Assembly: GCA_021613535.1 (NCBI GenBank)
Contig: CP075495.1
Coordinates: forward strand, 14,694,001 to 14,758,000
Direction: 5' to 3'
Length of the DNA: 64,000 nt
Origin: Adineta vaga
Lineage: Eukaryota > Rotifera
Below, in pieces: positions 48,202 through 60,015 of this stretch. How positions within the stretch are numbered: the stretch's first letter is position 1; every line of letters starts with the position of its first letter. The notes under the pieces are model-generated. The model was not told the DNA's origin. It searched no databases and was given only the letters and a program-made list of their open reading frames with translations. The position numbers and the translations under genes were made by a program.

Positions 48202-50025
48202 ATGTTAAATCTTAGAAAAATAACACGATTTACCAGTCGACCACATTTTACAGTGGTATTCTTTATTATTATATTTATATTAGGTTTTATTAGTTTTCAT
48301 TCGTATCAAAAAAATCAAAATCCTGCAAGTTTTATTAGTCCATATTTTTCTGATGAAACTTTACCACCACCACCACCAGGTGCTAATTCAAAAATTGAAA
48401 CATCAAATACAAAAGGTATAAGAATAAATTTTAGTACTAAATATACACGCTTTTGATTGCATTAGAAATAGAAGAACAATCAACATCAAATAAACAAGCA
48501 TTTCATCGTTATGCAACCGATAAACATCTTCTTTCACTTCTTCGTAAACAAGCCAATTCACGTGGTCAAGTTATTATCACCATCATTGGTGGTGATAGTT
48601 ATTCATTATTTGGTTGGGATTGGTATGAAAGAATGTTTGAAGTATCTAATGATACAAATAATTGTCATTGTTTTGTTGTTGCCATGGATGAAATTGCCGT
48701 CATCTTAGCTCTACAACAAGGTATACCAGTGTATTATTCAACATTTTCATTCGAAAAACAAATGAAATGGATAAATACAATTGAAGCTCGACAACACTCA
48801 CTCTATCGAGTTGGTCATGCAAAATTTGATACTTCAGCTAGAATTGTAAAACTGGGATATTCGGTGGTACTCAGTGAATTGGATGTTTTCTGGTAAGATT
48901 ATCTATTGTAAAGAAATAATGCTATAGTATCTATACGAAGTTATCGAATTTTGAACTCTATTGAGAATCTTAATCATGTACTAATTTTATTTTTTGAAAT
49001 TAGGAAACAGAATCTTCTTGATTATTTGAAACCACCAATCGACACGTATGATCTTCAAATTAGTCACCATTATGGTGCTCATCCACGTGTGAATATTGGT
49101 TTATTCTATGTTCGATCATCGAATTTATCAATTGCATTTTTTTCTTATGCAGCAGAATTTTGGATACGTTTTGGTAAAGGTGGTTATCTATCTGATCAAC
49201 GTGCACTCGATGCTTTACTTAATAATTATGATCAATTAGAGAAAACGTATTTAAGAGCACTAAAACCAACATCATCAATAACACTGAATTGGACAACACA
49301 CGATTTTGGAAATCATTTTTCACATTTCATGACAGATGGTAGTGCGTTTGTATTGTTTGATCAAGCAGCAAAACTTGGAAGAAGATCTAAAAAATTTCAT
49401 GGAGAAATCAAACCAAAATTTTTTACTGTTATAGTTGCTGATGGGTAAAGAAATGGATTATTTTGATTTTATAAGTTTTTATTCTTTATTTTATAGAAAT
49501 ATGTCGATCAGTCGACGAAATCTTCTTGTTCGTGCTCTTCTTATTCTTCAACATACACAATTACAAAATCGAACTTTGATTTTACCAGCGTTTTCATCAA
49601 ATTTAACTATTATTCCAATTAGAAACCAAATGGATATTAAGAAATTTCTTATTTATTGGACGGAAGAACGTATTCGTTTACCAGAATTTCTTTATCTCGA
49701 TAAAACTCGCACAATTGCTTCGACAACTGTTGCTTATGCACCAAAGAAAACATATGAAGATATTGATGGAATATTGAATTTTGAATTAAACTCGATTCCT
49801 CTGGATTTATCCGTACCTTATCCACAATTTGAAGTACATGTTCGAGATTCTCTTCTTTGGTGTTCACCGCCGACCGTTGGTGGTCCTTGGTGTTTTCATC
49901 ATCCGAGAGATTATGGTGCAACAATGGAAATATTATTCTCTTGTCGAGGTGATCCTTATCCTCCATGTGCAAATAAAACTGAAAAGAATGAACAATTTCT
50001 CGAAAGGCCTTATGAAAAATCGTGA
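48202..50025 (+). CDS. Type II membrane nucleotide-sugar transferase
   Basis: Exons 48202-48415, 48466-48892, 49004-49444 and 49497-50025, all in phase, give 536 residues. A short basic cytosolic tail and one membrane anchor (VVFFIIIFILGFISF) are followed by a Pro-rich stem. The catalytic part fits the nucleotide-diphospho-sugar transferase fold (Nucleotid_trans, PF03407-like): MDEIAVILALQQG, KLGYSVVLSELDVFW (the LxDxDVxW-type metal site), NIGLFYVRSS, then SDQRALDALL. This is the layout of Golgi glycosyltransferases. The C-terminal Cys/Trp-containing tail (LLWCSPPTVGGPWCFHHP) is conserved-looking but unnamed. The metal motif reads ELDVFW rather than DxD. Donor and acceptor unknown. Confidence 0.85.
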
Positions 50026-51011
50026 TGAAAGATAATTGTTTTAATTTCCTTTGTGGAAATGCTCAAATAGACAAAGTACATTTATTAATTATTGTTTTTT
50101 TTATTATGTTTTAATAAATAAATTCCAATTATTAATCTGAAAAACAATTTTTCATATTGAAAAATAATGATCATTCGAAATGAAGTTTAAAAGCATGCAT
50201 AATGAAGCAAAGAATCAGAGAAATGTGTATTGATTAACAAATCATAAAGATGGTGAACCATCTAATCTAAGACAGAAGAGTTCTCGTAATAGAAAATGTA
50301 GAAGACCAAAAAAACAGATATTTTGTACGTGAATTGTTAATAGTTCCTCTTTCGCCTGGACCTGACATAGAATGACTTAAATCAAAATGAGTTAGTCGAT
50401 ATCATTCGCAATGCTGTAGGAAAAGATCAGTCATGTGTCTTAATTCATTCTGAACTGGTCGATCTGTTTAAGTTATCTCAACCAGCATCGAGTACGCTCG
50501 CTACTATACGATAAAATAATATCACAATTTTTGTCCTATTCAGAGCTACTTACTTGAAATTGCTAACAATGATATTGAATGAATGAAACCATTCGCCTAT
50601 CTTATTGTATTTATACAGAAAATCTTTCAGATCAACGATGTTTTCTGTGTCCAAACAATGTGAATATTATACGAGTATCTACATCTCTGCAGTAGTATTT
50701 TGTACGTACAAAAAAAGCGATTCGACTTGTACATTTGAAATTTCATATAAAAAACAAAGAAAGGATTAGTAGTAAGGGTAAGGGTAATGATCAACTTGCT
50801 TATCTTCATGACACTTGCGTCCTTACCTACGCACACATTCTCATCCATTTGAAAAGAATTACATTCTATTTCTGTAAAGTTGTTTTTTTAGATGATCTAG
50901 AGAGAAAATGTCAAGCGTATGATTGACGCTAATTGTTCAATTTTGAAAAAAATTTGTTTGTTAGAAGTGTAAACATTCAGTCTTGTCAACGAAATATATT
51001 TAATAGAATAT
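50026..51011. other. Convergent intergenic region
   Basis: AT-rich; AATAAA-like signals near 50113-50120. A short aagggtaagggtaa stretch at 50773-50786 is too short to be a telomere tract. No gene. Confidence 0.5.
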
Positions 51012-51974
51012 TCATAGTCTCCTATTAACAGTAACGGTGTTGTTATTGATTTGTGTCATACCAATTGGTTGAATTCGGTAATTCTTTTTGAACATACGAA
51101 TAAAAGCAATTCGAAAATTAGACGATGTTACACAGTAGATGAAAAATGCAGCCCATGTATTTAGATACAGAAGAAAATTCGATGCAATAAATGTTATAAA
51201 TGCTTCAATAGATTTTTGATCTTGACTTTTTCCTGTTATATTCGCTGTTAACTGTCTGTAAAGTGTAGTAATTGGTACAAGTTCAGCGGAGATAATATAG
51301 ATAATAATTTGAGTTATTACCATACGCAAATGCTGTCGTTGTTGCTGTCGTTTGATCATATCACTCTGTCTAATATTCATTTTCTGCATATTTAAATATG
51401 CAAGACAACTAAATACTATCATTGCTACGGGTGGTATTACTCCGGCGATTAACATTTGATAAATGGCGAATATCAACGAATATATTCCTGTCATTACACA
51501 TTGACCAGCAACAATAGTATTCATAATTGGAATATGGACAGCAATCAGAGGACAACAGACAACAACACCTATGGCACATTTAATTGCATTTGATCGTTGA
51601 CTAAACATTCGACAAGCACGTCTTTGAGAAGTCATTGTATATATATCAATTGAAGCGAGAATTGTGAACATTCTTCCAATGAAGATTAAAGTATGATTAA
51701 TATACATACGTAATTTACAATAAATAAGAGAAGTTGATGCTACTGATTTCCAAAGATTAAAAATATTTGTTGTAACACCAAATGTAACAGCCAACATATT
51801 TACAGTTGCAGCAAGTAAAAGATAAAATGCACATGAACTTGAACGTTGAGATCTTTGCAAGAAATATATAATACAAAATGTATTACCAAGAATGCCGAAA
51901 ACGACATAAAATGGAAGAATAATATATGTTAGTTGTTCTTGAAGCATATTTAATGTAGTTGTTAAACTTGACAT
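51012..51974 (-). CDS. Rhodopsin-like peptide-type GPCR
   Basis: Single minus-strand exon of 320 residues from ATG 51974. TM1 has GNxxC (VFGILGNTFCIIYFLQR), TM2 is short-polar, Cys at TM3 start (IYCKLRMYINHTL), then a DRY-equivalent region IDIYTMTSQRRACR, basic loop QSDMIKRQQQRQHLRM before TM6, and a TM7 with NTWAAFFIYCVTSSNFR, which keeps the general position of NPxxY without the motif. The ER-like TM3/TM6 arrangement and FR..F helix 8 resemble the FMRFamide-receptor-like class expanded in bdelloids. Compared with the other receptor in this window it has a more canonical TM1. Ligand unknown. Confidence 0.88.
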   Translation of the reverse strand: MSSLTTTLNMLQEQLTYIILPFYVVFGILGNTFCIIYFLQRSQRSSSCAFYLLLAATVNMLAVTFGVTTNIFNLWKSVASTSLIYCKLRMYINHTLIFIGRMFTILASIDIYTMTSQRRACRMFSQRSNAIKCAIGVVVCCPLIAVHIPIMNTIVAGQCVMTGIYSLIFAIYQMLIAGVIPPVAMIVFSCLAYLNMQKMNIRQSDMIKRQQQRQHLRMVITQIIIYIISAELVPITTLYRQLTANITGKSQDQKSIEAFITFIASNFLLYLNTWAAFFIYCVTSSNFRIAFIRMFKKNYRIQPIGMTQINNNTVTVNRRL

Positions 51975-53166
51975 TATTTTATTTTTCTACTTACGTATTA
52001 ATCAATCTAAAAGAAACAAAATAATATCAGAATTCGTCCGAAAGAATAGATTTTATGATAACATCATCATATAACATCTATGCGTACAGTTTATATCGTC
52101 TGGATTATTCTGTCACCTAAAGAATTGAGAAATGTCAGAAACTTTATTGAAACAGGTACTTAAAATAAATTATTATTTCTTCATCAAATCTACCATAGAG
52201 ATGCTGAGACAAACCTGCAGCAAATTTCCGGTTGCTAATTTTATGATGTAGCAAAATATTGTGAATATTAAGAACTTAATATAATTACAATGTTGATTAG
52301 GAATTGCAATTGACGTCGAATAAAAATGAAAAAGAAATCCGTAAGAATATTTTTTAATAGATAGTTTTCATTTTCTCGTGAACAATTAATTGTTTACGGA
52401 TCTTTTAAAAGTACATTATTTAATTAGAAGTCTTACATCCTGCTATTATTCTATTCATAGAGATTATATTTCAAAAGCCTTATAATACTACTTTTTTTCG
52501 TAAATGTGTTTCCAGTACTTGTCGAAAGTGCACATACAATTTAAGACAAATATAAAATTAAAATTATTTATCTAAATAAGATTTCTTTTATAAATATCTA
52601 TCAAGTACGTATGATCTCTTCTAATTTAAATGAATAGTATGTACTTACGCTCAACTTTATAACAGTTAAATTGAATGAGAAAGATCTGAAAGTTTTGAAT
52701 TTTCTCTTCCTCGTTGTCGAACACTCTCTCCATATGAGATTTGTTTATCATTAATGAACATTTTCCCGTCAAACTAAGCTAAATTTAATCTTCTCCTGTG
52801 AGTAAAATAACTCACAGTAGACAGATTTTTCAATGACACCTAGAAATATTCTTCTGAAGTAATGATTTATTATTAACATATAATTTAAAAGATGAATAGA
52901 TCTATAATAAAATACTTCTACTAATTTTATATATGAATGGATTTTCTACAATGCATACGGAATGATAAGAACAGAGCGACAACTATATATATTTATCTAT
53001 AGGTTTGCTAATGTCCCAATGATGGAACAAAAATAACTATATTATATTTTATATTCATAACAGAATTTGGTTACAGTGATTCATTTGAGATAATATTTGA
53101 GTTTTTTCAAACATTTTTTTGCTTCATAAATTTGAGATATACTCCGAAAATCTAATCCACTTATAC
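51975..53166. other. Divergent intergenic region
   Basis: About 1.2 kb, AT-rich, between a GPCR and an F-box-like gene. No gene or repeat recognised. Confidence 0.5.
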
Positions 53167-54933
53167 ATGTCATTTCTATTATCTTTTGAACATTTACCTG
53201 ATGAAATTCTCATACATATCTGTCAATATCTTCATGGAGCAGATATTTTATTTTCATTTTATAATTTAAATACACGTTTAAATACAACAATTACAGGTTT
53301 TTATCGTTACGTTAATTTAACTGCTGTTTCATATAAACAATTTGAATATGCTGTACGTGATGTTCTACCTTATACTGGTTCTCTTGTTCGATCATTTATA
53401 CTTAATGGTAATTGGGAAACAATCATTTCTAAAGAATTATCTTCTATTCTTTTCATTTCGCATATATCGAAATTATTTCCACGAATTGAAAAATTAGTTA
53501 TTAAATGGTTTCAAAGTGATAAACTTCTATCATTCATTGATACTCTTCAAAATCTTCCAGAACTTGTCGAACTTGATATACGATTTCTTAAAGGTGATAC
53601 AATCGATTCACTTTTAGAAAATATCTTCTCAGCTAATAATCATCGATTATCAATCATATCATTTGATTATGAATCTGTTGATTTAAATCTATCAGATAAA
53701 GAGAATTCAATTTCTTATACAAATATTGAACAATTGACTGTTAATCTTACATTAAGTAAATATATTTTATCTCTTTTTCATTTGATACCAAATGTTTCTC
53801 GATTATATTTGAGTATTGATGAATTATCCAATGATACTAAATGTAAATCTATTATTAGTCATTTACCATCTCTTATTCATTTAATTGATTTTCAATTACG
53901 TACAGTCAATCTGTTTTGGACATTTGAAGATATATCTCAACTATTAAAATCCATGCCATTATTACAAAAACTTACACTTGATCTTCGTACAGATGATAAA
54001 CGTCTTGTTTGTAAAGAAGATCTTTGTACAATTCTACCTAATTCACTAATTCAAATGAGTTATTTTATTCGTTTATATTTTTCAAAAACAGAACCAAAAA
54101 TTGAAATAGAAAATCTCTTTTCATCACCCTATTCTCCAGTTGTTTCAATGTTAGATTCACCTCGACATCGTTTTATAATCTATACAATTCCATGTAATTC
54201 ATACGCAGTTATTTTACCAGCAACAATCAGTAAACAAATGCTCGCAGGTTGGGATTATATGGATCAAACTAAAGATTTACATATTTGTGATATAACATCT
54301 ATCATGGAAATTCTACTCATCTTACAACATTTTCGTCGATTAAAAGTATTAACAATCGATGCAAAAGATAGATTACAAATATGTAAGTTAATTTCATTAA
54401 CTATTCTAATGAACTTTTTCGTTCATTCTTAAATAGTAACATCATCATCATCATCATCAATAAATTTGAAATTACCTTTTCTTAAACAAATTGAAGTATC
54501 TGGTATATTAGATTTTTCTCCTATACTTCAAGTTGCACCTAATGTTGATTATATAATTATTTATTTTGATTGTTTGAAACTTTTGTTTGAAAACGAATTA
54601 ACATTTCGTTTATTACAAACAAAAATAATTCGTATTAATATTATTGATTGGGTTGATCTTGATTCTGATCTATTAGAACAAATTGCACAATTAACTTCTC
54701 TTTGTCATATTGTTATCACTCTTAAAGATCCAAATTTAATTATTGATGATTTTGTTTTAAAAATTCTTTCATTTTGGAAAGATAAATCTCGTTTATCCAT
54801 TGATATTAAAGGCACATTGACAGTTGAAACACGAACAGATCTTCGACAATGGCTATTTAAACATTCTCATATCAAATCAGATGATTCTTTTTCAGTCGAA
54901 TGTAATAATAATTGGTTTGATCTATGGTTTTGA
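53167..54933 (+). CDS. F-box-like protein
   Basis: Exons 53167-54382 and 54437-54933 with a 54-bp intron in phase give 570 residues. The N-terminal F-box (FEHLPDEILIHICQYLHGAD, then LFSFYNLNTRLN) would bind SKP1. The remaining roughly 500 residues are irregular leucine-rich strands (LPELVELDIRFL, LPSLIHLIDFQL) that in this class form a substrate-recognition solenoid. ATG 53167 was chosen because it directly precedes the F-box. A (tca)n run in exon 2 encodes a short poly-Ser. Unlike the relative at 6.3-8.5 kb it has no internal stops, so it is the intact member of the family here. Confidence 0.87.
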
Positions 54934-55330
54934 TAAAAATAGAAACATATTTTGTAGTTTGATTTTTTTTCTCCTTCTATTTATATAACGAATTCGAGCA
55001 AAAAATATTATTATTCGCAAATAAACTCAATATCTGTGATATGTACGCATGTTACATAATTTAGATTAAGTTTTGTGTTATTCACTATTATTGAAATGAA
55101 CAAAATGAATTTTCAATTTGATGAGAAATAAAACGTTATACATTCGTATACTATATGACCTAGTCATTGACATTATTGATTAACAATACATCAATAATAA
55201 CTATTCTATGGCTTTTCATCGAATAATTCATACATTCATTCATTACAAAAAGAAAAGAATCTTTTCAATACACCATACAAATTTGTTTTTATTTCGACTT
55301 TGAACTACAATCGAATTGATTTCTCATTGG
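54934..55330. other. Intergenic, no supported gene
   Basis: AT-rich 3' flank of the F-box-like gene with an AATAAA-like signal near 55127. No gene. Confidence 0.45.
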
Positions 55331-56793
55331 ATGGCAATGACAGTTCAATCTACTCGTCAGAAACACGTAATTGTCCGTCTAGTTCCACGAAAATCTTTGA
55401 GACGACGTTTCAAAACAGGCAAAACTCGCAGAAAGACAAAGAAATCATCTCATTTAGCTCGAACATTGATTACACCCAGTTTATTACAACAGAGTACTCG
55501 TGTTCATAACACTGCAATATCACTGAATAAGATCAACACAAATCAAAACAAAATAAAATACAATCGTTCACAAATCCGTACTTCTGATCAAAAACAGATA
55601 ACTCCCGAACAAAATTCAAATGATAATATTGATTCGATAAATCATTCAGAACAACAACATTCTACGAAACTTCACGATAGCAATGATGTCAAACCGATCG
55701 TTTCGAAACCAGCATATCCTCAGTCAGCTTCTCAAAAGAGTTCATCTGATCATACGTATCATCTCATTCCATCAATATCAACTGAAAAAGTTCAAAAACT
55801 TCCTATCATTTATTTCAATATTATTTTATCATTTAGAAGATGAAATTATTTCCTGATACAACAAAAATGACACTACCATCAATCGTAATTAATAAACCTT
55901 TATCTACGATAACAAGATTTACCAAAAAATCATCGGTATTTCCTGTTATTCAAGAACCACAACAGTCACCTGAAAAGTAGTGACTAAAACGATACTAATT
56001 CAAAATATTTTTTAAACTTCTTTACATCGATTTTCATAGGAAAAAGAAGAAAGGAAAACGTATTGCCCCGTGGATGATTGTATTGTGTAGTATTTTATCA
56101 TGTTTACTCGTTACAGGAATTATTCTAGCAATTGTCATACCATTGATTACAAAACAAAGTAAATATTCAATTATAGATTTTCAATAAAATCAAATTTCTA
56201 ATCATAATTTTAGATGAAACAATACAAATCTCAACTAGTAAATACAAATTTTCATTCATTTTCATAATTTTTCTTTTAAATTCATAAAAGATTCATCATC
56301 AACCACAATTCCTGCTTGTACTGCTGCTAGCCATACACCTTGTTCAACGATCATTCTTCAAGATATCAACAGTGGACTTAGTTCAACATCATGGACATAT
56401 ATTTCGTGTTGTTATATCGCTCCAACAATAAGTCAAAGTACAATTGAATTCATTATACAAGCTGATAGTGGAAATTGGCTCATCGATGATGTTAGTGCAA
56501 CACAAGGTCATGGAGAACTTATTTCTAACGGTGGTTTTGAATACGGTATAACAAATTGGACATTCATTGTATATCCAAATGCAACATCGACAACGAATGT
56601 TGATTCAGTTTCGAATAATCATCGAACAGGTTTTGCATATTTATATGGATCATCAACAAATGCACCTGATTATGTCAAACAAACATTTTCTTTCATTTCT
56701 GGACAAAATATTCTCATCGGTTTCTGGGAAAGTTATATGACTTCACTTGGTGGAGGATTTGGCACGATTGAACTGACTGTAACTCTTACTTGA
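55331..56793 (+). CDS. Type II membrane protein with lectin-like ectodomain
   Basis: Exons 55331-55789, 55837-55976, 56040-56158, 56214-56237 and 56291-56793 give 414 residues. The long basic, Gln/Asn/Ser-rich cytosolic part (RLVPRKSLRRRFKTGKTRRK) ends in KKKKKGKR. It is followed by one membrane segment (WMIVLCSILSCLLVTGIILA) and a Ser/Thr stem. The ectodomain has the NGGFEYGITNWT motif of a beta-sandwich carbohydrate-binding-like fold with Cys residues near its start. This architecture is common in bdelloid genomes. Exon 4 is only 24 bp. The acceptor of intron 1 (atttagaag) could be used at either AG, adding or dropping one Lys. Function unknown; surface recognition is a guess. Confidence 0.75.
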
Positions 56794-56899
56794 AATTCAA
56801 TTATTATTTTTCATAATTTGTTCTCAAAAGAAAAAGAATGAATTCAATAATTCTACTCATTTACAAAAAAGATATTTGACAAATATATGTATATGATTT

Positions 56900-57526
56900 T
56901 CATGTTAATTTTTCAACACGTTTTAAACTCGTTTCAATGTCATTGATGATTTTCTTTTGAATATTTTCAAATGATTCTTTCGTTGTATCAACTGATTCTA
57001 ATCCGATATGTTTATTTCGTTCAAATGCATCTGTTTTTGATTTAATATAAGCTTGCCAAACATGTTCTTCAAAATATCCTTGCGGATCAGGTGGATCATA
57101 ATCTCGTTTCGATCGTCGTTGTAAACATTCGTCATATGGTAAATCAAAATAATAACCAAGGTTAAAGAGATTCGATTGTTTTGCTGCCGATGATGATATA
57201 TTAAAGATAAGAAAACCTTCGACTAATAAAAGATCACATTTTGAACGAAGAGTTCGAAGATCAGCAATAAATCGATCAATATCAAGTGCTTCTAAACAAT
57301 CCCAATCATGATGATCAAATTTATCTAAATGAATATGATTTGGATCATTATTTGGACGAAAATAATCATCCATATGCAATGATTTGACACGAAGATGATA
57401 TTTTTCTGAGGAAAATAATTCTTCTAAACATTTACACATCGTTGTTTTCCCACCGTTCGTTATTCCACCAAGACCAACGACAAGAGCTCTTTCAACAGAT
57501 AATGATGATGAAGAAGACGAAGACAT
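56900..57526 (-). CDS. NMRK: Nicotinamide riboside kinase
   Basis: Single minus-strand exon of 208 residues. P-loop VGLGGITNGGKTTMCKCLEE, substrate Asp motif HMDDYFRPNND, DHHDWDCLEAL, LLVEGFLIF (Walker-B-like), and lid RRSKRDYDPPDPQGYFEEHV are diagnostic of NRK1-type kinases. The enzyme phosphorylates nicotinamide riboside to NMN in NAD salvage, in the cytosol. ATG 57526 (MSSSSSSS) was preferred: an upstream ATG at 57571 would add a hydrophobic leader, but a splice-acceptor-like tttattgtag lies 11 nt before ATG 57526, so the leader is probably not in the mature message. The next gene starts 97 bp away on the other strand. Confidence 0.93.
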   Translation of the reverse strand: MSSSSSSSLSVERALVVGLGGITNGGKTTMCKCLEELFSSEKYHLRVKSLHMDDYFRPNNDPNHIHLDKFDHHDWDCLEALDIDRFIADLRTLRSKCDLLLVEGFLIFNISSSAAKQSNLFNLGYYFDLPYDECLQRRSKRDYDPPDPQGYFEEHVWQAYIKSKTDAFERNKHIGLESVDTTKESFENIQKKIINDIETSLKRVEKLT

Positions 57527-57622
57527 AGAAAACAATACTACAATAAAAATCAAAGAGATAAGATTTATCATATAAAAATCTAGAGTGAGAAAAAAGAACT
57601 CGTGTCATAAAAAACATTCCGT
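57527..57622. promoter_or_regulatory. Short divergent promoter region
   Basis: Only 96 bp separates the start codons of NMRK (minus) and the membrane-protein gene (plus), so both must share a compact bidirectional promoter. No named element seen. Confidence 0.5.
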
Positions 57623-58141
57623 ATGGATCGATCACATCATATTGAATTACGTCTTCTATTAACTTGTTTTTATATTTATTTAAATTGTCATACTATTCTA
57701 TATATTAAACAAGTTAGTTTTCATTTTTTCTTATTAACATCACCATTTAGTCAACCATTTGTATATATGCATATACGAGCAACTGTTGGAAGTTGTGTTT
57801 CATTAATATATCGATGTCTTCTTCTCTATGCATTATGGAAGAAAATGGCTGATTTATTATTAGTTTCGATTATTTTTCTTACAGCTCTTATATCTCTTCG
57901 AGTAATTTTCGATCTCTACGGTTATTTTTCAGGTTATATCAAACAATCATTGTATTATCCATTTCCATCATTAGAAACGAAAACAATGACTGAAGAAATC
58001 GTCGATTTAATTTTTACATTAATTAGAAATTGTATTGGATTAATATTAAGTATTTATATGTTTACAGATATAATTCGTAATCATCAACCAACAACTAATA
58101 TGGGAAAAGAAATTAATCATCGATCATCAATATCTGAATAG
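57623..58141 (+). CDS. Small multi-TM membrane protein, unknown
   Basis: Single exon of 172 residues from ATG 57623. Hydrophobic segments: LLLTCFYIYLNCHTILYI, TVGSCVSLIYRCLLLYALW, LLLVSIIFLTALISLRVIF and DLIFTLIRNCIGLILSIYMF, consistent with four TM helices. The C-terminus is polar (NHQPTTNMGKEINHRSS). I recognise no family. It is divergent from NMRK with a very short shared upstream region. Confidence 0.7.
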   Translation: MDRSHHIELRLLLTCFYIYLNCHTILYIKQVSFHFFLLTSPFSQPFVYMHIRATVGSCVSLIYRCLLLYALWKKMADLLLVSIIFLTALISLRVIFDLYGYFSGYIKQSLYYPFPSLETKTMTEEIVDLIFTLIRNCIGLILSIYMFTDIIRNHQPTTNMGKEINHRSSISE

Positions 58142-58206
58142 AAACAAAGATTTTCGGTTGACATTTTTTCTGTATTAATAAATAGAAAAATGACTAAAGA
58201 TGAATT

Positions 58207-58545
58207 TTATCTAATTTGAGTTTTTAAATCATTGGGATCATTTCTTTTGAAAATAGTTTTCGGTATTATACTGTCCATTCTATAAGGAGAAGCTGTTATA
58301 TCTTGTTGTTTTTGTCGATCAGATCGTTCATCTATAATACTTCTTTCATGAGGTACGGGTGTTGTTGGAATACCACGATAACGTTGTTCAATATAATATC
58401 CAACACCACCAAGAACTACGGAAAGTAAACAAATAAAATGTAGATTAAGAAGAAAACCCTAAGAATTATACATACCCACGGCAACAGGGAAAGTAATTAT
58501 TCTACTATAACGATAGATAATCGGAACAATTATATTCCAAACCAT
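58207..58545 (-). CDS. SMIM12: SMIM12-like small integral membrane protein
   Basis: Two minus-strand exons, 58545-58476 and 58415-58207, with a 60-bp GT/AG intron, give 92 residues; short enough to be missed by simple frame scans. Sequence: MVWNIIVPIIYRYSRIITFP, then VAVVLGGVGYYIE and SIIDERSDRQK. This matches human SMIM12 (WxxVRxY..YVTFPVA...GAVGYHLE...SISERREDRK), a 92-residue protein of the same length and order. It has one N-terminal membrane helix and a conserved SI.(D/E)ER motif. Role in the cell is not well known. It is convergent with the upstream membrane-protein gene (65 bp between stop codons). Confidence 0.85.
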
Positions 58546-58856
58546 AATATATCTGAAAGTAAAGATAATCAACATTGATAGTTTCGTGAATTTGATTTAA
58601 TTTAATTTCAAACAGAATGACGTTTTTCTTTTGTATCGTAATGACATGTTGTTATTCGAAAGTACGTAAACGTAAAGAACAGAATGCGAAATAGTGACGA
58701 TAGTTGCTGATGTAATCTACTCTATTTATGACACATATTGTAATTGTTATTGATACAGTCAGAAAAGTTATACTGTTAGAACTCGAAGACAATCTTATAC
58801 AAATTTTTATCTAAAAATACAAACAAGATGTTAAATCTGACAATAAGAAAAGTCGA
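58546..58856. other. Intergenic, no supported gene
   Basis: Between the SMIM12 start and the 3' end of the zinc-finger/SPRY-like gene, both minus strand. No feature recognised. Confidence 0.45.
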
Positions 58857-59843
58857 TCACTGTAATAAATGCATAGAATCCTTATTTCTATAGTTAAAAT
58901 TCACCGTAAATATCCAAGGAAATGGACAATAATTTGTATCAATATGAATTTGATGTATTTTTAATGTTCGTTCATTTTTCATTTCAATTCGATTTTCATT
59001 ACAATCGATAATTATTGTTAAAATATCATTTGAACGAATATCACGACCATCAAAATCATATGTCAATGATGTTTGACGATTATAGATAATTGATTGTCGA
59101 CCTAAATGCCAACCAAATGATGTTCTTTTGAATTGATCTGTATTTTGTATTGAAATTCCTTCTGACATAATTCCGACAAATGCCCATGATGATGGACATT
59201 GAAATTTATCAATTGAAAGACGAAGACGATGTACACCGGTCATATATGGATATTGACTAGCAAATGAAATACGTCCTGGAATCATGATTTCATTTGGAGG
59301 CGAAGTTAAAGGATTGTCGCCGATTATATCATCTAAGGTTTCATCGGATAATAATTCATATTGATCAATTACGGATGACTAGAGAAAACAGAAAAAGATA
59401 AAATAAATCAAATGATTTGTAAATACTTGTTTTTCTAAGGTTGATAATAATCGTGAGAATGGACCAGAATAATGTTCATTAACAAGTATAGTTGAAGGTG
59501 ATGGTTGAGTTATTGGTGTGGGTGGAGCGATCAATGGACGACGTGCTTCATCAGCTTGTTTTCGTATTTTATCAATAGCTTTTCGTTCCCATTCAGCAAT
59601 TTGATCTAAATGTACATGACGATTGTATCGTTCAGTTGGTGGTTCTTGTCCTAATTGATCATGACGATGTAGAATACAATGTTGATTACAAAATATTCGT
59701 TGACATTCTAGAATTGATTCTTATACACATAATGAATTGCCAGACATTTTGATATTCAAACCTTGACAAATAAACCAACCATCCTTATCATTATTCTCTT
59801 CACATTCGACACATTGTTCTGGTTTATTTGCAACAGAATACAT
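58857..59843 (-). CDS. Zinc-finger / SPRY-like protein
   Basis: Minus-strand exons 59843-59762, 59719-59427 and 59378-58857 give 298 residues. The first intron is 42 bp, among the shortest here. N-terminal Cys/His pairs (CVECEE, GWFICQE, LECQRIFCNQHCILHRHDQL) look like a B-box or related zinc finger, followed by a helical, coiled-coil-like stretch (LDQIAEWERKAIDKIRKQAD), a Pro/Thr-rich linker (APPTPITQPSPSTILV) and a C-terminal beta-sandwich resembling SPRY/B30.2 (WAFVGIMSEG, FGWHLGRQSIIYN, DILTIIIDCNENRIE). TRIM-like order without a RING. Probably a protein-interaction module; no partner known. Confidence 0.75.
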
Positions 59844-60015
59844 CTGATCTAAAATATAGAAATACCTTTGTTCTTTCCATTGAATTATTACGGAAAATTT
59901 CGATTTGAAAAATAAAGAATTATTAATCGAAATATTTAGTTGAATCCTCTAAAAATATCACAAAAACTTGTTTCTCGAATAAAGAAAAAAAAGAGAATTA
60001 TATCAATAGAATTGA

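Noticed and set aside
50773-50786. Telomere-like aagggtaagggtaa
   Set aside because: Only two units and not the TGTGGG-type repeat reported for bdelloids.
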